From contig CM067568.1 in NCBI GenBank assembly GCA_034336665.1, positions 7,895,165-7,959,164 on the forward strand: a stretch of DNA of 64,000 nt. Reading direction: 5' to 3'. Shown here piece by piece: positions 38,531 to 49,522 of the stretch (position 1 is its first letter; each line of letters starts with the position of its first letter). The notes under the pieces are model-generated. The model did not search any database and was not told where the DNA came from. It saw only the letters and a program-made list of their open reading frames with translations. This DNA is from Luscinia megarhynchos. Its lineage: Eukaryota > Chordata > Aves > Passeriformes > Turdidae. Position numbers and translations under genes: made by a program.

Positions 38531-41500
38531 TTTGTGAACACATCTCTTGAATTTCATTTCTAGCCTTCCAGAAGTAAAATGATACCCAGCAGTTTGAGTA
38601 AAATGTTGGTATGTCTAATTCCTTGTGATAGAGATAAAGCTGACTACAAAGTTTAATCTAAATATAGTTCCATTTTATTCCCAATGTATATTTTAAGATA
38701 ATCTTTGCTTACTAATGCTGTGTTGGCATATAACTGAAATAAGGGAGGTAGCAAAGGATATTTTCTTATTCCATGCACTGTTCAACTAAACTGATTACAC
38801 CTTACAAGCCCTTTCAGGGGTAGGAGAGTAAATTATTCTTTCTAATCTGTAAGGATTATAATAGAAAAATATTAGCGTGCCAAATGTTTGAGAAATAAAC
38901 CTTCAAATGCATGAATATTGAAATTCAAGCTCAAGAACTGTCAGAACTATTCCCAGTGGTTGCTGAAATTGTTATTTTACTGCAATAATCTGCTGTTGCT
39001 CTTTCTTGATTGAGCCAGGGCTAATTTTCAGGGTGATCCTTTAATTAAGGCAGCATGTTTGTATGAATGTAGATATCTTGAAAATACGTCTAAAACCTGA
39101 TTTGAGGCATGTTGTCATGTTACCCATTTAATTAGTTGAATTGTGCAAAAAAATTTGGAACCCCAGTTATGGAATAATTATTGTCCAAGCTAAATGCAAA
39201 GTATTTCAGAGCCAGCTTCTTCTCTTAACTCAGGGGAATGTAAAAAAATCAAATCACAGCAGTTTGGGGGTGATTTCTCAATAATCATTACATTTCTGAG
39301 TCTGCCTTGAGTTGTATTTTGACTAGGATTACTTCCTGATTTAAGTGTGAATTCCTAGGAATGGTTGCAGGTAAAGAAGAGTCGATTCTAAACACTGTTC
39401 TTTTAAATTTTGGAGGATGTTGCTTGCTCTGCAATTAATTGATCTACCAACCTATTGTGAAAAATTAGGTGGGGTAGAGGTGCAGTAAAATAATATGAAC
39501 TGATAACCTACAGTATTCTGGGATGCCATTGGCTTTTTACCTGATCAGGCATGTGGGATTACATGATTGGGTGGGAATATTTCCACTGGAAACTGGAACA
39601 GAGAATCCTAGTCAGTTTTGGAAAAGGGTAAACAAGGCCTGTTCTGATTTTGGTTGTGTCTGCTAACTGATTTATATTGTTGTCTTCTTTTATTTCTGAA
39701 ATAAATGGAATGCAAAATCTCTTGGCAATATGTTTTCTGTGCAAATTTCTTCAAATACTTTGTGTTAATCTAGGAACTTCAGACATCTCATCTGTTTTGC
39801 TGGAGGTGGTGCAGTAGCTGTAGGTTTGGTTTACTTTTTGCAGCTGTCTTTGTTATAAAAACTATATTTCAACCCTACAGTTGTGTTTAAATTACTTAAA
39901 TGAGCTGTGTTCTATGCTAAACTGGCTGTGACAAGTGTTGTAGTAAAAACTTAGCTTTTCCTAAAGCTGTGGGGAGCATTAGGAAGAACAATAATGCTAT
40001 TGCTTCAAATAAGACAATAAATCCATTTACAGCTCCTTGTCATGATAATAGGCTGTTGATATGACACGACAGCAATTTTGTTTTGTTTTTGTGTTCTGTT
40101 CAATTAAAATCAAACACTCTTTGCCAGATTGTTGAAATATGATTTCAGTGGTCTGTAAAGCAGAATTGCTCAACATTTTCTTATTACTGTTTTATTTTAG
40201 ATGCACATCTCTAGCAGTGGATTTGGGAATGAATTTGAAACTAATGTTTGGAAAATTACAGCTTCTTCAGGAGTACCTCTTCTTTTAATGAGCCTTCATT
40301 CCTAGGTTATTTTCCCTTCCCCAAAATATTTGCACTTGAATATCCAAAAAACAGAATCACATTTGCTCTAGTGAGCTGTGCCAGGAGATGAGGAAGTTCA
40401 TGGGATTGCTAAATTTTACGTAGGGAGAAAAAGGGATGAGGTAGGTTTGGATCAGGCTTTCAGTTCTTCAGAGATGTTGGAAGAAGCCCCAATTTCCTTT
40501 CCTTAGTGCAGCTCATTGATGGGAATTGCTTGCTAAGCAGTGTGTGGCTGTCCACAATTTCAGCTTCCAGCAAACTAACCACTTTGTTTTGCCAAATATT
40601 CCATACCTGTTGCTCATCTTGCAGAAAAAGGCTGTTCTCTGTTTGGAGATCTGATCCCTGAATTCTCACAGGCAGGTGAATCACCGTTTTCTCATAAAAT
40701 GTTTTGTGAGGGTGATGAGGTTCAGGGTTCCGAGGGAGGTGGTGGGTGCCATGTCCCTGGAATTGTTCAAGGCCGGGTTGGACATGGCCCTGAGCAACCT
40801 GGGCTGGTGGAATGTGCCTCTGCTCACTGCAAGGGGTTGGATTGAATGAACCCTCTGACTCCACACCCTGAGCTCAGTTTGCTGTGGGGTGTGGGGTCCA
40901 GCCCAGCGCTGCAGAAATGAATCGATCCACTGATGGGTTGTGTGTTATCTCTTGCTGATAGCAAATTACATGGAGGTCTGCAGTGCATGGTAAAGCCTGA
41001 CCTTTGCCCCCTGGGTAATATTGCAGAGCTCAGTCTGAACTGATGATTGGGGTCAAAGGGGTGTGCTCATGACGCAGGTCATGGCATGCCGAGGTGGACT
41101 TGAGCATAGCCTCAACTCTGATACTGAGGATTAAACCTCAGCCATTGCCCAAGGCCATTTTGGACAGAATTGGGAAAAGAACTGAGGCTCTATTTTGATT
41201 GTTACAAATGAATTTGAGGCAGTTTTGCCATCATCATTCAGGATGATTCCAGCTGAGATGGATCAGAAAGATGAAGAAGATTCCCAAAAGCGGCCTTGTG
41301 TTTGCAAAAGTGTGTGTTTGTAAAGTGGTACATTTTACAGAGTCTGGGAAAGCACCTCCTTGTCTCAGAACAACCAGACAGTGGTGTAAAAATAAGTTAA
41401 GTATTTGATAGCTGATGCTTAATAATGACACTTTTGCAGCCTGGACTGCAGAGCCTATGTGGTTTAGTTGTCTGATGAAAGCTTGGACTTTCATGCTGGA

Positions 41501-44500
41501 ATTCCACCTAAAGTCAAACTCCAACCCCAGATCAGCTGGAAATCTTGCACTGCAGACCTTCAAGAACTGGGCTGAAATTTGTTCTCGAATCACACACTGA
41601 AGCTTGATAAACTGATAATTTTACTTTTTTAATGAAAAAAAACCACTAAATATTTTTACATCCTGCTACTCAGAGCAGTTCAAATACTGTAAATCTCTAA
41701 TGGACCGAGTCAGAAGGAAAATTTCATTTCCTGTTTCATAGCATGTGATGAACCACAGAAGTCCTTTATAGGGATTTGCTGTGTCTGTTAATTTTCAATA
41801 TTTATTCTTTGCATGTTTCTCTCGGGTTCCCCATTTTTAAACTTTGACCAGGATTGGGAGTTTTGGTTTTTTTTATTGTTTGGTTGGGTTTTTTTCCCCA
41901 GTGCAACAAATCCTTGTCCCTGTTATTATTGATTCGTGATTGACACAGAAGTGGATACACTTTCCTACCCAACTATAGTATGATTTTCTTCTGCACACTT
42001 AGGAACCTTTGTTCTTGTGCTTATATTTTGTAAGATTTATTGAGGAAGGAGGGTGATGGTGGGTACTAGTTACAGACTAAATTACACTTCCAACACTCCC
42101 CAAACAGAATGAAAATACAGAATTCCTACATGGTCATGGTACCTGTGTTGTCTACAAGGTCTCAACAATACTCGACTTTGTGGAGGGAAGCTGGAAAACC
42201 AGGAATAAAGAAATCTCATTTTCCCTGCTTTACTTATTGTGTATGCAGGGTCCAAGGTGCTTCAGCCACCCAGTACTTTTCCTAAGAGATTTTACTGGAA
42301 AAATACTTCACTTTGAATTTAAATTTTCAGTGTTACTTCAAGTAGGAACCGTCTTCCCTGAACCTCTGATTCCAAGATACTACTCTAAGAAAATAATGGA
42401 ATTTTGCCTTTCAGAGTTGCAGGAATAAAGGCTGTATTTTAGAGGAAGCCAGTTAATACAAAATATTAACTTTTGTATTAATATTTTTAGAATGATGTTT
42501 TCTTCATCATTCACATTTAAGGAAGATGCTGCTGATGCTGATTTTCCTTCTACTCTGTTTTCATGTACCATAATTTTTTTGCAGGAGTGATGTTTTGGTT
42601 TTGGGGTTTCTTTTGTTTGTTTATGCTTTTCTGTTGGGCTATATGACTAATTTGTATGTTTCCTTCTTTGGGCTGCTCAGTGATATCTTCTTTGTAAAAT
42701 CTCATCCAGCTATTCAATATTTTCCTGAGGGAGTGCAGGCAACCTTTCATCTGAGACTGATACTGATAAGATTGGTTAGAGATATCCAGGGAAAACTTGG
42801 CAACTGCTCCTGTTTGCTCTGGCATTGATCCATATATTGCTTCGGCTTTATTCCATATTTATCCACAGCCCTTTATCTCAATCTTGCTCAATCCTCTTGC
42901 ATACCTGTCCTCACTGGAGCACTGTTGGGTTCTCAAACAATGGAAACATTCACAGCTCTCTTTTTTTAATTGCATTTTGACTTGCAGGGGTCCTGAACTA
43001 GGAGCCCAACGATGTCAAAGATCCAAAAATCAAATTATGATCTTCAAAATCAGGCCTTTCATCTACCCAATAAATCATTTTCAAAGGCTGCTTAAGGTAA
43101 CTTTAAAAGGCTTTTTAAAGTAGTGGAAATGTGTTCGTGAGTAAAAGATACTGTTGTGACTCCTGCTTTATTTCTTAATTTTTCAACAGAAGTTTTGGAA
43201 ATTACTTCTTTTACTCCCATGGGTCAGGCATTGTACTTTGTGCTGTTAACCTCTAAACATAATTGCACTTTTTCCAAGGCAGGAAAAATGGTTTAATAGC
43301 AAATCTTTCCCTTGTTCTGGCTGACTGTGCGAGGTTAAAGGTTTTTAAGTAATTCAGCCAATCATTGTACAAGTAGTACAAAGTCCATTTGTTACATTAT
43401 CAGAGACTTTTTTATATCTTTTAACCTTTTGAGATTTCTATTTATTAACCTTGAATTATTGAAAGAAAGTGTGGTAATTGCTAATATTCAAATAAAGTTT
43501 GTTGTTCCCATAGTCTCCTTTCCAAAAGCTGGTCTTCTATTTCAGGGTTTGAGTATCTACTCACTGTAGTACTCACTGGAGACAAAGAGCAGGCTTTCTT
43601 GCTAATTAGTGGAAAGATACTGTCTCCTCTCAAGGATGATTCAAAGTACCTGGACCAGCCTCTTTCACTGACTCACCTTCTGCCTGGCACAGCCAAAATC
43701 TGATCTAATCTTGGTTTAGCTGCAACAGCAGCTTTTGGATTTGACCAAATGTCTGTAGGTGATTTATTTTTTTAGTTTACCTTTCTGTAGTATAATCTTA
43801 GTCCTGTATAGGTGACGAGTGCAGATGGAGCATGCACATGTCTCAGCCCAACTCAAAGTACAAAGACCCCCTCCCCCTCCAAATCAGATAAATTTTGAAA
43901 AGAGCAGAGGCCTTGAGCTGATTTTAACCCATGTGTTTCTTGGCCTTGTGACAATGAGGATGCTCTGGAGAACAGTAATGAAAACACATTTATATTTTTA
44001 TTCACTGTATGTGCACTTGCTACAGTCTAAGTGTTGTTTGTAATTTATCCTAATTTATTGTGGTTTAAGCACATTGCTGGAACACCATGCTAATCCAATA
44101 TCCTTTGTAGTTTCAAATTGAAGTAAGCAAATGCTGTATTAAGCATTAAACCCTCCACACGAGGAAAACAAAACAAAAAACAATGAAAAAAAACCACAGT
44201 CAGAGGGGCCTCTGATGTGAAGTTAAGTGTGTGCAGTTCCACCAGTCCATGATCTGATTTAAGCCCATACCCAGGCTCAGAAATGATCAGACTCAGTCAG
44301 CAAAGAGCTCCTCCCTCTCCTAACAATTCACCTTCTGCTTGCCCTGCCCACTCTTAAAATACCTGAACCATAACCCTAGGAAAAACCAGAAGAAAAATCC
44401 AGGCAGCTTCATCTCTATTGGAATTTTATCCCACAGTCCTTACTCACTATCTTCTGCCAGAGAGTCCCTTGTGCTCCCTGCCCCTCAGCTTGCTGAGAAT

Positions 44501-44543
44501 GCAGTTGTGGCAGGCTCTGAATGGTAGCACCAAGCCTTGTCCT
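38531..44543. other. Convergent CAT / FADS1-like spacer
   Basis: About 6 kb separates the 3' ends of the two convergent genes. It contains a CR1 3' end near 40.7 kb and no exon I can recognise. The 3' UTR of the desaturase must lie at its right side. On the minus strand AATAAA occurs at 44543-44548, overlapping the stop codon, and at 44054-44059, a more usual distance. Confidence 0.65.
40690..40864 (+). repeat. CR1 LINE 3' fragment
   Basis: Sense CR1 3' region ('ggtgggtgccatgtccctgg', 'aattgttcaaggccgggttgg', 'ggttggattgaatga'). It ends without the octamer tail. Confidence 0.85.
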
Positions 44544-44595
44544 TTATTTGTGTAGGTAGGCATCGTGCCAGAGCTCTCCTGAGCTCTTCAGGGAG
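44544..44595 (-). CDS. FADS1-like coding exon 12 (last)
   Basis: Acceptor 'ctctcccag', stop TAA at 44546-44544. Encodes a split His450, then [16 protein letters not shown], the standard FADS C-terminus. An AATAAA overlaps the stop codon. Confidence 0.93.
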
Positions 44596-47500
44596 CTGGG
44601 AGAGAAAGAAAGAGAGGGCACATCACAGGGCTGCTCAGGGGAGTGGTGCTGGGACGAGGGAATGAGGTTTTGTCTGTGTTTATTTCCCAGAAGCCCACAA
44701 TAAGCTGAGCTGGGAGAGACCCAAAATGCTTGAGTCCAATTCAGCCCTGCACAGCACCATCCCCAGGAGTCACCACATGCCCAAGGGGGTGAAAGGAGAG
44801 CAAGACAACTGTTCCTCTTAGGATTCCAGTCTCTCCTGCATCCTTCTGGATTTCTGGGGGTTTTATTTTTACTCACTGCACGATGTCTGCAAAGGCTGTG
44901 AGCAGAGGCTTGCACTGGTACTCGAGGCCGTGCTTGGCACACAGGGACTTCACCAGAGGGGCCACCTTCCAGTAGTTGTGCCGAGGCATGGAGGGGAACA
45001 GGCTGGGAACAAGAGACAGGCAAGCTTCCTAGGAACTCCTAATCATTGGTAGTGCCCAGGAATCACCCAGCTCACAAGGGGCAGGATCTGTAGCTACTCC
45101 CAGCTCCTCTTTCCCCCTGCTGTGCTTTTAGCACAAGGAACTCATAGGGATTTCCTGCTTTCCCCTCTGTTCTTTTCCACAGTTTGTCTCCAAATTAAAT
45201 GATGTTTATGGAAGAAACTGCTTTCCACTCTCTCCCTTTTTCCAGAAGTAGCCATCTCCATAACACAGAGAAGGAGATAAGCCCATTCTTCATCTTTGCA
45301 TATCTCACTCTGTAGAGTAACAGCACAAAAGATCAGCAGAGGTGGCTTTAAACTCCTGTGGCAGACTAAAACCAGGCACTTTAACTAGGACATTTCCACT
45401 GATCCTTAAAACCTACTACTTGGGATTGACTCTATTGCTGTCCTTGCATGGATCCTGACCCTGTTCCATTTTCTCTTGTCATCCTGTGGATCCAGCGAAA
45501 GTTTTGAATTACATGATTCTCTTTAAGAGTTGCAAGTTTTAAAGACAAACTCGTTGCTGCCCCACAACTATTTGTAGAATTCAGAGCAAAAAATAATAAG
45601 GAATGAAAAAAAAAGAAGGAAAAATATTTTTGAAAAAGAAGAGGGGGGAAAGAAAATTCACTCTTGAGGTGAGTACTCACTGATGCTCAATCTGGAAGTT
45701 GAGGTGCCCTGTGAACCAGTCATTGAACAGTGACTGTTCCACATTGCAGGTCGCCTGGAGCTGGAGGAGGGGAGAGGAAAGCAAAATCAGAGACAGATCA
45801 GAGTATGTTTCAGAACCAGAGCTCGATCTGCATTTAATTTTGGATTGCCCATGATTGCTGTCCTCCTTTACCTTTTCCATTACTGAATCCATCAGCCTAT
45901 ACCCTTCACCTCCCAGCCACCAACAGACTTCACCCTTAATGCAGGGTGACTTGCTTATGGTTAAAATTTGTACCTGTATGGCCACAATTCTTAAATAAAG
46001 AAAAATCTTTTACCTGAGTAGACATCCAGTCCAAATTCTTGTCGTAGTCGATATCCATTGGGATGTGGTTCATCTGTGAAACCCAGACAAACCAGCTGCT
46101 CTCCAGCATCCTGTGAAATGAGATGAGAGAATTCAGTGCTGGATGAGCAGGTCAGTGAGAAGCCATTGAAATAACAGCAGAGCCAGACTTAAAGACACAG
46201 CTGAACACAAGTCTTGCTAAGCCAGCACCTGGAAGGGCTTCCAGACCCTGGAAGTTTCATATTTCCTTATGAAACTCATTTTTATTTCATGTGTTTTGTT
46301 ATAACACTGACTGGTGTTTAGCTTGTTTTATCTGTAGCCAAGGACCAAACTGATTAGAATCAGTGAAATGATCCAAGGGGAGAGAGTGCTGTCCATTCAA
46401 GTCAGTGCTGCTGGATAATACCTGGGCATTTGCAAGCTCAGGCTAAGCTGTTTCAGTTAAATGTTCCCTTTAAGCAGCAGCAGACCCAACACCCAAAGCA
46501 CTGAATGTTATATGAGGTAAATATTTCTCAATTTGGTCAGCACTCAATGAAATATCTTTGCTGCCACAGCTATGGGGCAACATAAAACTTGCACTGGCAA
46601 TTGAACAAAAGAATTTATTAATTTAAAAGTAGGCAAAAAATGAGGTGGTAAAGGAAAATGTGAAAATATAAACAGAGAAAGGCAGGCAGGTACAAATGGA
46701 AAGAATGCATAGGGAAAAGGCTGAAGAAACTTCTAAAGAGACATCACCTGAATATAAAATAATATGCCAGGAGACTCTTTGTTTCTAATAAAGATCCATA
46801 AGTATAAAAGAATCTGATGTAGAAGGTCAGCATCCAGGCCAAGTCCTACCAAAACCAGAGACAACAAGAAAAGCAGGTCTTTATAAATTACATTTGCTTA
46901 TTTTTTTTAAGCTTCATAGTATAGCTACAAGAGAACAGTTTCAGCTTTGACAGTTTTTTTCTGAATGGAATAACCAAGGCAATCCAACAGAAGCTTGGTG
47001 AAATTCACAGCTTGGTGAAAGAAGTGAATCTGAGCATTCTTGCCCAGCAAGGAGCTGGTTCCAAGGTTGAAGGTGCCCATCTGACCCCTTTTGGCCACAC
47101 AAGCAGCACTACTCACCACCCAGTACTTCTTTGTGTAGGCAATGTAGAATGTGTGGCAGTGGAAGTAGGTGGGGAACAGGAGCGGAGGAAGAGCTGGGAA
47201 GAAAAATTCATCACTGGTTACATGATGGACTGAGTGATGACACCAGCCTGGGAGGGAAGGGTCCTGAATTCCTGCTCAATCTGGAGAACATTCCAGGTTA
47301 GGGTGTTGGTTTAGTGCCTTGGAACATTTATAGGTCTGTTCATTAATATGAGCATTCTTACAAACCTCAGATTTCATCTGAGGCTCTTGACTGAGGAACA
47401 GTCACAAATTATTATTCTGAGAAGTGGCTTCCATAGCCCAAAGCTCATCTGACTTCTTATTCTTTGGGGAAAGCAGGGGAAAAACAGGAATGCATATGAA

Positions 47501-49479
47501 ATCCCTTTTCTATCAGGGGTTTGGGGTTGAAGAACTCAAACTCAACCTTCCTGCAGGACACCTCACACTTAAAACAACCCTAAGAAACCAAAGCAAAGCA
47601 AACATAAAAACCCCTAAATCCACAGACTTTATTACTACTGAGAAATGTGGTAGGACATCATAACCCAAAGCCTCTGTGGAGGATGTGGGAGATCTGGGAT
47701 AGAATGGGACAGGTCTTCAACTCTTCCAAAAATCTATTATTATTTTGGCTTTTTAGGCTTTTTATTGTGTTCTTTGACTCAGGCACTTTTGTTTTTCTCA
47801 AGTTCTCCAGGTCAAAAGTAGCATCTCCTAGTCTCTTTAATACCTCTCAGGGAATTGTGGGAGGATGAAGATACTCACTGATGAAAAAGTATTTGTGTTG
47901 GTGGTTGTAGGGCATGTATTTTTTCTTTTTGATGCCAAGCTGTGAAAAAAACCAGAAAAAAAAAGGAGTGGAGACCAAGCAATTTGCACAAGTAATTTGC
48001 TCTTTTCCATTTATTTTCCAGAAGGATTCTTCTTGCATACTTCCCACAACATTCATTCCTTGTTTCATGTTTCATTTTGTGAAGAATTGGATATATCAAG
48101 GCTAAGTTATGTTAGTGGTCAGAAATATGTTTTCCCCTCATTTTCCCCCCTTATTTCTTCTCTGATTCTCTAAACTTAAATGGCAATTCCACTTTGGCAT
48201 GGAGAAAAATATTTCACTGCTGTAGCTGCTGTGATGAGGTCTCAAGAACTGATGGGATCTACAGAAAAAAGGGTTCAGCACTCTTAGGTTGTCAGTTCTG
48301 AAGTGTCCAAGCAGGACAAACTGGGAATATCCTACATGGTCCAACAAATTCTGCCCAACTGGAGTCCCAGGAACAGCCCCATGTTTTTCAGTCCTGCTGT
48401 TCCTGTCACAGCAAACTCTCCTAGAAGACATGGACACACCAAAGCCATGCATCTGACTGAGCCTCACACATTAATATTAAAATAATAATCCCAGGCTGAC
48501 TGCAGCCATGCCTTCCATTGATGTTTACAAGTTATCTAATGAGCATTAATTACTGAGTTGTTGTTCTAGGTCATGAGGTTTCTCCAGCCATTAATGTGCT
48601 GGTGGATTTTCCATCCTATATACAATGCCTTTCCATCATGTCTGATTTATCTACATCAAAGTACCAGCTGTTCAAGACATTCTTAAAGGGACTTAGTGTG
48701 AGCTGTGGAGAAACAAATCCCTTCACAGAAACTGCCATCACACCTTAGTTTTAGACTTCCAACACCCACTCACTGACCTCCACAGAGAATTTCTTCCCCA
48801 AGGTGAAGAGGAAAGGGTGCATGTCAATGTCAGGGTCCTTATGGAAGCAGTTGGGTTTGGCGTGGTGCTGGGAGTGCAGGAGAGTCCACCACTTGGCCGA
48901 GGCCCCCTGTTCAAGGCACGAGCAAAGCATGAAAAGCACTTTCAGAGCCAGAATCCCCTCCAGTTCCTGATCCTAATCCTTTCCCCAGTGCTGCACATGT
49001 TCCACAGAGTCTTCAGAACACACAATTTTACAGGAAAACCCTCAGAAGTTTTCCAAGGACTCACAATCAAATGGCACATCACAAACTTGTGTAGTAAGTG
49101 GTTCCATTTGGTTTTCCTGAATACTGAGAGGTGTCCTAAATCATGCTGTAACCAGGAAGCCTGAACCTGGAGGAGGAAAAGAAAACTATCAAGGGGAGGA
49201 AAACGGGAATTGAAGCCAGGATGGTGCCACACTCATCCTTTGGTTTGAAATACCAAGATTTAATTCTTAGACATTGCTCTAAAGTCACCAGCAGAATGGG
49301 ACTGTGGAATCCTCACAGTCTCAAGGCTTCCCCCATAATATATCTTGCTGAAAGAATCCCAAACTAAGTTTAGTGTGAGGCCCTCACATGCAGAATTTCT
49401 TCTTGGTATCCAGATAGTGGCTGTGTTTTTATGACAAAGTGAAACTGTGCCAAGTGAGGAAATGAAGGACAAGAAACTG

Positions 49480-49522
<43 letters not shown>

